DNA of 13,181 bases. Source: Candidatus Dormiibacterota bacterium (lineage in GTDB: Bacteria > Chloroflexota > Dormibacteria > Dormibacterales > Dormibacteraceae). The stretch covers positions 1-13,181 of the forward strand of contig PLYD01000120.1 of the NCBI GenBank assembly GCA_003151665.1. The letters are read 5' to 3'. Within the stretch, counting starts at the first letter, position 1. Every line of letters starts with the position of its first letter. Of this stretch, positions 5,772-12,302 are shown in pieces. Below the pieces are notes generated by a model. That model saw only the letters and a list, made by a program, of their open reading frames with translations. It had not been told where the DNA came from and ran no database searches. The translations under genes were made by a program, and so were the position numbers.

Positions 5772-7853
5772 ATGAGGGTCGCGGTTCTCGCAGTGGTGCT
5801 GATCCTCACCGCGTGCGGCAGCTCCTCCGGGCCGAAGGCACAGTCCTCCTTCCAGCCGAGCGCAACGCCGACCCCGATTGTGGTCACACCAACCTCATCT
5901 CCAACCCCAACCACGTCCGCATCTCCAACCCCGACCTCGACCACCGGCTCTCTGCTGACATGGTCTGCACCGGTGCGCGTCATCCATCAGCCGCCGTTTC
6001 TCGGCAACAGTCTTACGAGCGTTTCCTGTCCGAGCAGCGGCCTCTGCGTCGCGGTCGACGAAGTCGGAAACGTGGTCACGTCCAGCAACCCCACCGGGGG
6101 GGCCGCGGCCTGGACGGTCACCAACGTCGACGTTTCCTCCCAGGGTGGACTTTCAGGAGTGTCGTGCCCTACCAGTAGCCTCTGCGTCGCCGTGGACGGC
6201 AGCGGCAACGTGGTGACGTCCACCAACCCGACGGGCGGGGCGGCGGCATGGACTGTGACCAACGTGTACGGCGCCACCAAGTACGGTCTATTAGGCGTGT
6301 CCTGTCCGACCAGCACCTTCTGCGTTGCGGTGGACGGTCATGGCGACGTTGTCACCTCTCGAAACCCCACCGCGGGTGCGGCTGCCTGGAAGGTGAGCGA
6401 TGTGACCGGGAGCGGCCCGTATGGCGACCAACTGTTTGGCGTGTCCTGCGCCAGTTCCGGCTTCTGCGTCGCCATCGACAGCGCCTCCGTGCTCACCTCC
6501 GGCAACCCCACCGGGGGGGCGGCGGCCTGGAAGGTGGCCAGTGTGCCCGGCTCCGAAGCCCTGACAGGCTTGTCCTGTCCGAGCAGCAGCCTCTGCGTCG
6601 TGCTGGACAGCGTCGGCAACATCTTCGCCTCCAGCAACCCCACTGGAGGTGCGACGGCATGGAAGGTGACCGGGGTAGGCGTCAGCTCCCTAAATAGCGT
6701 GGCCTGCCCGAGCAGCGGCCTTTGCGTCGCGGTGGACGACGCGGGCAACGTGGTCACCTCGCGCAACCCTACAGGAGGGGCGGCGGCCTGGAAGGTGACC
6801 GACGTGGACAGCTCCAACTACCTGCGAGGCGTGTCCTGTCCCAGCAGCGGCCTCTGCGTCGCCGTGGATGGATTCGGCAATGTGGTTACGTCCAGCAACC
6901 CCACCGGGGGGGCGACGGCATGGATGGTCACCAACGTTGACGGCTCCAACGCCCTATCAGGTGTGTCGTGTCCCAGCGTCAGCCTCTGCGTGGCAGTGGA
7001 CCCGAGCGGCAACGTGATCACCTCCAGCAACCCCGCCGGCGGCCCGGCAGCTTGGTCCGTGACGAATGTGTACGGCGGTGCTAGCAAGTACCGTCTGTCA
7101 GGCGTGTCCTGTGCGAGCGGTAGCCTCTGCGTCGCAGTGGACTATACCGGCGATGTGGTCACCTCCAGCAACCCTACCGGGGGTGCGGCGGCCTGGACCG
7201 TGACCTATGTGGAGGGCTCCGACCGCCTGCAAGGAGTGTCCTGTCCTAGCAGCAGCCTCTGCGTCGCCGTAGGCGACAGCGGCGACGTGGTCACCTCCAG
7301 CAATCCCACCGGGGGGCGTGCGGCTACCTGGACCCTGATCAAAGTGGACGGCGGTAACGAATTGCTCGGCGTGTCCTGTCCAAGCAGCAGCCTTTGCGTT
7401 GCAGTGGACGGCCTCGGCAACGTAGTCACCTCTACCAATCCCACAGGGGGGGCGGCCGCTTGGAAAGTGACCCATGTGGACGTCTCCACAGCTTTTAACG
7501 GTGTGTCCTGTCCGAGCAGCGGCCTCTGCGTCGCCGTTGACCAGGAGGGCAACGCGGTCACCTCGCGTAATCCGACCGGAGGGGCCGCGACCTGGAAGCA
7601 GACCCACGTCGACAGCTCCAACGTCCCCATGTCAGGTGTGTCCTGTTCGAGCAGCGGCCTCTGCGTCGCTGTTGACTACTACGGCAACGTTGTCGTGTCC
7701 AACAACTCCACCGGCGGAGCGGCGGCCTGGAAGTTGACCAAAGTGGACGGCGCCCTCTTCGAGTTTGGCGCCGTTGTGTCCTGTCCGAGCAGCGAGTTCT
7801 GCATCGCCGTGGACAGCGTCGGCAATGTGATCATCGGACGACCACAGGGGTAG
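5772..7853 (+). CDS. Secreted lipoprotein with 14 beta-propeller-like repeats
   Basis: A 693-residue surface lipoprotein. Residues 1-15 are a short lipoprotein signal ending in the lipobox LTAC (C15 would carry the lipid). Residues about 20-60 form a Pro/Thr/Ser-rich spacer. From L81 to the end there are 14 repeats of about 42-48 residues. Each has (G)VSCPSSxLCVAVD, then GNVVTSxNPTGG, then AAWxVTxVDGS. Every repeat keeps a Cys pair spaced C-x5-C, 28 Cys in all, probably a disulfide per blade. The SxNPTGGxxxW part resembles the Asp-box of sialidase-type propellers. The last repeat lacks its AAWxVT strand, and the N-terminal piece LLTWSAPVRVI (61-71) looks like that missing strand, as in propeller ring closure. 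No catalytic residues are recognised; binding or adhesion is inferred. Similar Cys-paired repeat proteins occur in soil Actinomycetota. The gene stands alone between the tRNA and a broken integrase. Confidence 0.85.
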   Translation: MRVAVLAVVLILTACGSSSGPKAQSSFQPSATPTPIVVTPTSSPTPTTSASPTPTSTTGSLLTWSAPVRVIHQPPFLGNSLTSVSCPSSGLCVAVDEVGNVVTSSNPTGGAAAWTVTNVDVSSQGGLSGVSCPTSSLCVAVDGSGNVVTSTNPTGGAAAWTVTNVYGATKYGLLGVSCPTSTFCVAVDGHGDVVTSRNPTAGAAAWKVSDVTGSGPYGDQLFGVSCASSGFCVAIDSASVLTSGNPTGGAAAWKVASVPGSEALTGLSCPSSSLCVVLDSVGNIFASSNPTGGATAWKVTGVGVSSLNSVACPSSGLCVAVDDAGNVVTSRNPTGGAAAWKVTDVDSSNYLRGVSCPSSGLCVAVDGFGNVVTSSNPTGGATAWMVTNVDGSNALSGVSCPSVSLCVAVDPSGNVITSSNPAGGPAAWSVTNVYGGASKYRLSGVSCASGSLCVAVDYTGDVVTSSNPTGGAAAWTVTYVEGSDRLQGVSCPSSSLCVAVGDSGDVVTSSNPTGGRAATWTLIKVDGGNELLGVSCPSSSLCVAVDGLGNVVTSTNPTGGAAAWKVTHVDVSTAFNGVSCPSSGLCVAVDQEGNAVTSRNPTGGAATWKQTHVDSSNVPMSGVSCSSSGLCVAVDYYGNVVVSNNSTGGAAAWKLTKVDGALFEFGAVVSCPSSEFCIAVDSVGNVIIGRPQG
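6012..7850 (+). repeat. In-frame tandem repeat array, 14 units of about 126-144 bp
   Basis: The DNA repeats as well as the protein. Blocks such as TGTCCTGTCCGAGCAGC, CTCTGCGTCGC and GGCAACGTGGTCACCTCC recur with few changes through the lipoprotein gene. Unit boundaries fall before each (G)VSC codon run. Most units are 126-132 bp; those with an inserted turn (units 2, 3, 8 and 13) are longer. The last unit is a half unit. The close DNA similarity suggests fairly recent duplication or ongoing recombination between units, so copy number may vary between strains and assemblies may collapse it. Confidence 0.85.
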
Positions 7854-7870
7854 CGCGCCCTCGGCGCAGG

Positions 7871-8030
7871 CTAAGCGTGGCCCGCTAACACAGCCTCCAT
7901 TCGATCCGCAGCCTCGCTTTGAAGCGCAGGAATCACGTGGCTGTATGTGTCCATCGTCAGGCTGATCTGACTGTGGCCGAGCGTTTCCATAACAACACGC
8001 GGATGCACGCCTTGGACCAGCAGCGAATAG
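7871..8030 (-). pseudogene. C-terminal remnant of a tyrosine recombinase (phage integrase)
   Basis: About 53 codons on the minus strand read SLLVQGVHPRVVMETLGHSQ, then ISLTMDTYSHVIPALQSEAA, then DRMEAVLAGHA and TAG at 7871-7873. This is the catalytic C-terminus of a tyrosine-type site-specific recombinase: it keeps the LGH histidine and the nucleophile tyrosine in TYSHV. The arginine box (HxLRH), which should come just before SLL, and the whole N-terminal part are gone. Beyond about 8030 the frame gives no integrase sequence. The gene is therefore truncated at its 5' side and cannot be active. It points away from the tRNA at 5501 and marks this stretch as a former integrative element. Confidence 0.8.
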
Positions 8031-8031
8031 T

Positions 8032-8184
8032 GCGACGGAAGCTGCGTTGGCCGCCTACCCCGGGGGCATTGTCGACCGTGTTGTGCAGCTGAGCGACGGG
8101 GAGTACGAGGTTCACAACATCGGCGTCAACTGGCCTCACCACATCTTCGTCAACCAGGATTTCAAGGTCGTCGGCGCAAACTAG
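8032..8184 (+). pseudogene. C-terminal remnant of an unknown gene (about 50 codons)
   Basis: The plus-strand frame from about 8032 to the TAG at 8182-8184 reads ATEAALAAYPGGIVDRVVQL, then SDGEYEVHNIGVNWPHHIFV, then NQDFKVVGAN. It looks like the end of a real protein: a small alpha-beta unit with a regular strand pattern, similar to C-terminal PepSY-like segments I recall from Actinomycetota secreted proteins. There is no start codon or 5' part: upstream in frame lies the antisense of the integrase remnant, and a stop at 7990-7992. It is probably a 3' fragment left by a deletion. The family assignment is from memory and uncertain; the reading frame itself is clear. Confidence 0.55.
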
Positions 8185-8271
8185 CCACCCCGGCTGGGTC
8201 GTCGTCACGCGCGTGATGGTTGACGGCATCGGCATGCGTAACCGATCGGCCAGAGCTGGAGTTACTGCTTC

Positions 8272-8276
8272 GGGGA
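8272..8276 (+). promoter_or_regulatory. Ribosome binding site deciding the VanW start
   Basis: GGGGA six bases before the ATG at 8283. Family similarity starts with that ATG, so the longer frame from 8220 is not used. Confidence 0.45.
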
Positions 8277-8282
8277 CAGACG

Positions 8283-9101
8283 ATGCTAAGTGAGCGTTAC
8301 CCGATGCTATACGGGCCAAGCGTCGCCGCACATCGCGGTGCGAGGCGATTGCACTGGATGTTCGGCCGAGCAGCGCCGTCCCGCACCGATCGAACTTTTG
8401 AGGCCGGCTTCCGCGTCGCAAGCCATCGGTCGATCCTGCTGAGGCAGCTTGGCGACGTCGACATGGATCTGCAAAGAAACAAGGTGACCAACCTGGGGCT
8501 GGCGCTAGCAACTATCGATGGACGCGTGCTGAGGCCCGGTCAGGAGCTCTCCTTCTGGCGTTGCGTCGGCGAGCCGAACGCCCGGCGCGGCTACCTCCCG
8601 GGGCTCGTCCTCGTTCACGGCCGGATGGCATCCTCTGCAGGCGGTGGACTCTGCCAGCTTTCGAACCTGCTGCACTGGCTCGTTTTGCATTCGCCACTCC
8701 AGGTTGTCGAGCACCACCATCACGGCTACGATCCGTTCCCCGATTCTGGCCGGCAGGTCCCATTCGGTTCCGGAGCCACAGTCTTCTACAACTATGTCGA
8801 CCTGAAGTTCGACAACCCCACGTCGGCGAACTACAAGGTCCACTTGTGGCTCACAGATACGGAGTTGCGCGGGGAGATCTGGGCTGATCGACTTCCGCCT
8901 GTGTCCTATCACGTCCACGAAGAGGGCCATCGCTTCTTCATGCGGAATGGTCAGGTGTATCGCGAAAACATGCTGTGGCGGACGGCACACGACCGGGCGA
9001 CGGGAAACCAGGTGGCGTGCGAGCTGATCTCCCACAACGTCTTTCCGGTCCTTTACCAACCGGAGTCGAGCGTGGTTATCGAGCCGCAAACAATTCATTA
9101 G
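8283..9101 (+). CDS. VanW family protein
   Basis: A 272-residue protein of the VanW family, named after an accessory gene of VanB-type vancomycin-resistance clusters. Its biochemical role is unknown. The length and motif order follow enterococcal VanW: an N-terminal SERYPMLYGPSVAAHRGARR, then DMDLQRNKVTNLGLA, LRPGQELSFWR, the strongly conserved SSAGGGLCQLSNLLHWL and VDLKFDN, and finally RNGQVYRENMLWRT near the C-terminus. No signal peptide or membrane segment is visible. The ATG at 8283 has a GGGGA site and matches where family similarity begins. No ligase, racemase or two-component genes are nearby, so the protein is not part of a resistance cluster here. It begins 98 bases after a gene fragment, and that gap shows no clear promoter. 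Confidence 0.88.
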   Translation: MLSERYPMLYGPSVAAHRGARRLHWMFGRAAPSRTDRTFEAGFRVASHRSILLRQLGDVDMDLQRNKVTNLGLALATIDGRVLRPGQELSFWRCVGEPNARRGYLPGLVLVHGRMASSAGGGLCQLSNLLHWLVLHSPLQVVEHHHHGYDPFPDSGRQVPFGSGATVFYNYVDLKFDNPTSANYKVHLWLTDTELRGEIWADRLPPVSYHVHEEGHRFFMRNGQVYRENMLWRTAHDRATGNQVACELISHNVFPVLYQPESSVVIEPQTIH

Positions 9102-9166
9102 CCTGACCGCGACTTCGGTTTGCCGTCGACAGCTTGGACGACCATCCTCAGGTGGGCCTACGCCGA

Positions 9167-9184
9167 CCCGACTTTGACGTCGGG
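9167..9184 (+). terminator. Hairpin between vanW-like gene and transporter
   Basis: CCCGAC at 9167-9172 pairs with GTCGGG at 9179-9184 around a six-base loop. It is 65 bases after the VanW stop and has no T run, so it is at best a weak intrinsic terminator. The rest of the 184-base gap holds nothing I can identify except the ribosome binding site of the next gene. Confidence 0.25.
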
Positions 9185-9276
9185 GGATCCGGAATTTCGC
9201 CCAGGAATCGGCGGTAGGTAAACTTCGTCGGTGCACGCGATAAATTCCGATTGCCGCGACTGCGTCGTGCGCCCTC

Positions 9277-9281
9277 GAGGG
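9277..9281 (+). promoter_or_regulatory. Ribosome binding site deciding the GTG start of the EamA transporter
   Basis: GAGGG with a 4-base spacer before the GTG at 9286. No ATG in frame precedes the first membrane helix, so the GTG start is well supported. Confidence 0.5.
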
Positions 9282-9285
9282 TGAT

Positions 9286-10182
9286 GTGAGCCGGCGCGGA
9301 TGGGCCCTCTTCGTCGCGATGTGTCTCATCTGGGGCATCCCTTACCTGCTCATCAAGGTCGCGGTCAGCGATGTCAGCCCCGTGACCCTCGTCTTCTTTC
9401 GCACCGTCATTGGCGCGCTGATCCTTGTGCCCATTGCCCTCGCTCGCGGCAACCTTGCGCCGGCGCTACCTCACTGGCGATGGATCGCGCTGTACACCGC
9501 TGCCGAGGTCGCCTTGCCATGGTTCCTCGTCAGCGACGCCGAGCTGCGGTTATCGAGCTCGCTGACCGCGCTGCTGATCGCCGCAACCCCCTTCGTCGGC
9601 GTTGTCCTCGGGAGGGTCACCGGCAGCGATGACCGGTTCGATGCGCGCCGATTATTTGGACTCGTGGTCGGCTTCGTCGGCGTCGCGGTGCTGGTGGGTC
9701 TTAACGTCTCGGTTCGAGATCTCGGAGCCGCGGGCGAGATTGGACTTGTCGCGATCTGTTACGCAATCGGGCCGTTGATCATTTCGCGCAAGCTCACTGA
9801 GGCCCCACCCATCGGGGTGGTGGCGATATCGCTAGTGCTCCCCGCCATCGTGTATGCGCCGCTTGGTCTCTCGCACCTTCCTTCCGCGATTCCGCCAACC
9901 CATGTGCTGCTGGCGATTGGGCTGCTTGGCGTCGTCTGCACCGCCATCGCTTTCCTTTTGTTCTTTGCCCTCATCGCCGAGGTCGGCCCGGTGCGAGCCA
10001 CAGTCATCACCTATGTCAACCCCGCGGTCGCGCTGGCGCTTGGCGTAACGCTGCTGGGCGAGCCGCTGACCATTGGCGCCGGTGTCGGTTTCGCTCTGAT
10101 CCTCGTAGGACTTTTCCTCTTGACCAGACGAGCGAGCCGAACGCTGGCGCCCGCCGAGGAGCCACTGGTCGAGGCCCGCTGA
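9286..10182 (+). CDS. EamA/DMT family membrane transporter
   Basis: A 298-residue drug/metabolite transporter superfamily protein with about ten membrane helices arranged as two EamA repeats. The first repeat opens with WALFVAMCLIWGIPYLLIK (residues 6-24), the typical EamA start, followed by FFRTVIGALILVPIAL. The second repeat opens near residue 150 (EIGLVAICYAIGPLIISRKL) and ends with YVNPAVALALGVTLLGEPLT, the standard second-repeat signature. Members export amino acids, nucleosides or small toxins; the substrate cannot be told. It uses a GTG start with a good GAGGG site, ends in a short charged tail, and stands alone on the plus strand. Confidence 0.92.
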   Translation: MSRRGWALFVAMCLIWGIPYLLIKVAVSDVSPVTLVFFRTVIGALILVPIALARGNLAPALPHWRWIALYTAAEVALPWFLVSDAELRLSSSLTALLIAATPFVGVVLGRVTGSDDRFDARRLFGLVVGFVGVAVLVGLNVSVRDLGAAGEIGLVAICYAIGPLIISRKLTEAPPIGVVAISLVLPAIVYAPLGLSHLPSAIPPTHVLLAIGLLGVVCTAIAFLLFFALIAEVGPVRATVITYVNPAVALALGVTLLGEPLTIGAGVGFALILVGLFLLTRRASRTLAPAEEPLVEAR

Positions 10183-10218
10183 CCGCCGCACCGACATCCA
10201 ACTTGGCCCGGAGGTTTC

Positions 10219-10241
10219 GTTGTACGCTCCGAGGTTACAAC
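10219..10241. promoter_or_regulatory. Inverted repeat upstream of the alpha/beta hydrolase, possible operator
   Basis: GTTGTA at 10219-10224 and TACAAC at 10236-10241 form a perfect 6-base inverted repeat with an 11-base spacer, 31 bases before the hydrolase ATG. The size and position suit a dimeric repressor site. No regulator gene is adjacent, and short inverted repeats arise by chance, so this is tentative. Confidence 0.25.
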
Positions 10242-10272
10242 CCAGTCGACCAATCGCTCACGTGGGGGTCAT

Positions 10273-11325
10273 ATGAATCGCATCGATGTCGACACCGACC
10301 GGCTCCGCACCAGCTGTTGGGTCAGCGGGCCCGAGAACGGCGAGCCGGTCCTTTTGATCCACGGCAACCTGTGCACGGGCAGGTTCTTTCGCGACGTAGC
10401 CGCTCTACTTCCGGGCGATGTGCGAGTGGTTGCGCCGGACCTTCGCGGATTCGGCCGGACTGAGGCCAAGCCAATCGACGCGACTCGCGGTCTTGACGAC
10501 TGGATCGACGACGTCGAATCGCTGGTCAAGGCACTGGGCTGGACGGGACGCAAGCTTCATGTCGGCAGCTGGTCGCTGGGTGGCGGCGTCGCGATGGGCT
10601 ACGCGGCCAGGCACCCGGAAGACATTGCCAGCCTGACGCTTATCGCTCCGATGTCCCCCTTTGGGTTCGGTGCGACCCGTGACGCGGCGGGCACCGCCAC
10701 CACCTCGGACTTTGGCGGCAGCGGCGGCGGCGCCGTGAACGCCGACTTCGTGCGCCGGTTGGCCGCCGGCGACATGTCCGCGGACGAGCCCATGTCATCG
10801 CCACGGGTCACGATGTCGAGCTTCTTCTGGAGCCCGAAGTACAAGGCGCCCGATGAAGATGAGCTGCTCGCCGAGGTGCTCCTGACCAAGGTTGGCGACG
10901 ACTTCTATCCCGGCGATTCGGTCGCCGCTTCAAGCTGGCCCGGGATGGGTCCCGGCGAGCGAGGCATCAATAACGCGTTCTCGCGGAAGTACTGTGACGT
11001 GAGCGCGTTTAGCGACATCCGCCATCCGTTCTCGGTGCTGTGGGTCCGTGGCAACGAGGACCAGGTGATCAGCGACGGATCGATGTTCGACCTTGCCTAC
11101 CTGGGCAAGCTCGGCGCGGTCCCGGACTGGCCGGGCGACGAATTATGCCCACCACAACCGATGCTGGCTCAGATCCGCGGCGTGCTCGATCGGTACCACA
11201 AATCCTCAGGGGCTCCCGTGCGAGAAGAGGTCCTCGAGGGTGTTGCCCACGGCCCACTGATCGAGCGGTCTGAACGGGTGGCCGATCTGATGAAGGAGAC
11301 CATCAGTACCGGACTCCGGTCTTGA
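10273..11325 (+). CDS. Alpha/beta hydrolase
   Basis: A 350-residue alpha/beta-hydrolase-fold protein. It shows the oxyanion segment HGN at 30-32, the strand and loop VVAPDLRGFGRTEA at 52-65, and the nucleophile elbow GSWSLGG with S101. The probable acid is D263 in WVRGNEDQV, and the catalytic histidine is H326 in GVAHGP. The elbow is S-x-S-x-G rather than G-x-S-x-G. A cap region of about 130 residues (about 125-250) contains a flexible Gly/Ser/Thr-rich segment at 134-154, longer than in simple esterases. The substrate (ester, lactone, epoxide or similar) is unknown. A GTGGGGG site lies directly before the ATG. No partner genes are in the same transcript; DedA starts 50 bases downstream. Confidence 0.9.
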   Translation: MNRIDVDTDRLRTSCWVSGPENGEPVLLIHGNLCTGRFFRDVAALLPGDVRVVAPDLRGFGRTEAKPIDATRGLDDWIDDVESLVKALGWTGRKLHVGSWSLGGGVAMGYAARHPEDIASLTLIAPMSPFGFGATRDAAGTATTSDFGGSGGGAVNADFVRRLAAGDMSADEPMSSPRVTMSSFFWSPKYKAPDEDELLAEVLLTKVGDDFYPGDSVAASSWPGMGPGERGINNAFSRKYCDVSAFSDIRHPFSVLWVRGNEDQVISDGSMFDLAYLGKLGAVPDWPGDELCPPQPMLAQIRGVLDRYHKSSGAPVREEVLEGVAHGPLIERSERVADLMKETISTGLRS

Positions 11326-11375
11326 ATACGGATCCGGCCAACGGGTAGAGCGTCCACTACGCTGGTTCTAGTTTC

Positions 11376-12032
11376 ATGACCAATTGGCTCATCAGCCTGG
11401 TTTCCGCGTGGGGTTACATCGCCATCTTCGTGACGATGGTGGGCGAGAGCGCGGGCCTGCCCATCTCCAGCGAGATCGTCGTCCCGCTCGGTGGGGCGCT
11501 TGCGTTCCTTGGAAAGCTAGGTCTTGGCCCCTCTGTTGTCGAGCTGATTCTGGTGGTCGCGATCGCGAGCCTGGCGAACCTGACCGGCTCGCTCATCGCC
11601 TTTTACCTGACGCGTCGCTTCGGTGAGGCGGTCGTGCTGAGCCGGTTCGGCCGCTGGATGGGGCTGAGCAAAGGGCATCTGCGACTGGCCAATCGGTTCT
11701 TCGACCGTTGGGGCCTGTGGGCCGTCTTTCTCGGCCGGCTGGTGCCGATCGTGCGCACCTACATCTCGTTTCCAGCCGGGCTGTCCAGGATCGGGTACGT
11801 GAAGTTCATCGTCGTGTCTCTGCTTGGAGCGATTCCGTGGAACGCAGGATTGGCGTACGCCGGTTACCTGCTGGGCCAGAACTACCAGAAGGTCTCGGCC
11901 TACCTCGCTCCTGTGGTGATTCCAGCGGCGGTAATCGTGATCCTCATCCTGGCAGCCGCGTGGTGGTACGGGCGCCGGTTGGGAGAAGAGGAAGAGGCGA
12001 AGATGGAGAAGTCAGTCCCCGGACGCGTCTAG
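11376..12032 (+). CDS. DedA family membrane protein
   Basis: A 218-residue DedA/SNARE-associated family membrane protein. Such proteins are implicated in phospholipid (undecaprenyl-phosphate or phosphatidylethanolamine) flipping and in membrane-potential homeostasis. Conserved features are the acidic pair E24 and E33 in GESAGLPISSE, N69 and G71 before the second helix pair, the hallmark GRLVPIVRTYISFPAG at 120-135, and GAIPWN at 151-156. Membrane segments fall near 5-22, 35-48, 55-78, 140-165 and 177-197, followed by a short charged cytoplasmic tail (GEEEEAKMEK). The length is typical. No Shine-Dalgarno is seen before the ATG, so a leaderless or weakly initiated transcript is possible. It converges on the lipoyl-domain gene with only four bases between stops. 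Confidence 0.92.
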   Translation: MTNWLISLVSAWGYIAIFVTMVGESAGLPISSEIVVPLGGALAFLGKLGLGPSVVELILVVAIASLANLTGSLIAFYLTRRFGEAVVLSRFGRWMGLSKGHLRLANRFFDRWGLWAVFLGRLVPIVRTYISFPAGLSRIGYVKFIVVSLLGAIPWNAGLAYAGYLLGQNYQKVSAYLAPVVIPAAVIVILILAAAWWYGRRLGEEEEAKMEKSVPGRV

Positions 12033-12036
12033 CGAG

Positions 12037-12285
12037 CTACTCCGGTGTCACCATGGCGATCGGCTCGCCAGGCCTGACCGGGTCGCCCTCGTTCACAAGC
12101 AACTCTTCGACGATGCCGCCGATTGGAGAGGGGATCTCTGCGTTGACCTTGTCGGTGAGCGCTTCCATCAGGGTCTCGCCCTGCGCGATGTGCTCGCCTT
12201 TCTTCTTGCTCCACGCGCCAACGGTTATCTCCTCGGCGCCTTCGAGCTCGGGCATCAGGACCTCGCGCGGTTCGGCTTTGTCCAC
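12037..12285 (-). CDS. Free-standing lipoyl-domain protein (82 aa)
   Basis: An 82-residue protein that is essentially one biotinyl/lipoyl-carrier domain. The fold pattern is complete: LMPELEGAEEITVGAWSKKK (10-29), GEHIAQGETLMEAL (30-43), the hairpin TDKV at 44-47 with K46 as the lipoylation site, then PSPIGGIVEELLVNEGD and GEPIAMV. The TDK turn, rather than MKM, points to lipoate instead of biotin. Lipoyl domains normally form the N-terminus of E2 acyltransferases; here no E3-binding or catalytic domain follows, as the TAG comes right after the domain. The GTG start at 12285 lies 17 bases after the ABC-F stop, and an ATG at codon 11 is an alternative. Its partner enzyme is not in the window. 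It could serve a 2-oxo acid dehydrogenase split into separate chains. Confidence 0.8.
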   Translation of the reverse strand: MDKAEPREVLMPELEGAEEITVGAWSKKKGEHIAQGETLMEALTDKVNAEIPSPIGGIVEELLVNEGDPVRPGEPIAMVTPE

Positions 12286-12302
12286 GACGATATTTTCGCC
12301 CG

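Noticed and set aside
6012..7850. Repeat array considered as a CRISPR or noncoding satellite
   Set aside because: The units are 126-144 bp, all in frame, and conserve protein motifs and Cys pairs. There are no unique spacers.
7855..7867. GCGCC-CTC-GGCGC hairpin right after the lipoprotein stop
   Set aside because: Only five pairs with no T run, and it is near chance level in GC-rich sequence.
7957..8511. Minus-strand frame of 184 codons spanning the integrase remnant and VanW start
   Set aside because: It is in a different frame from the integrase remnant, overlaps VanW antisense, and shows no family motif.
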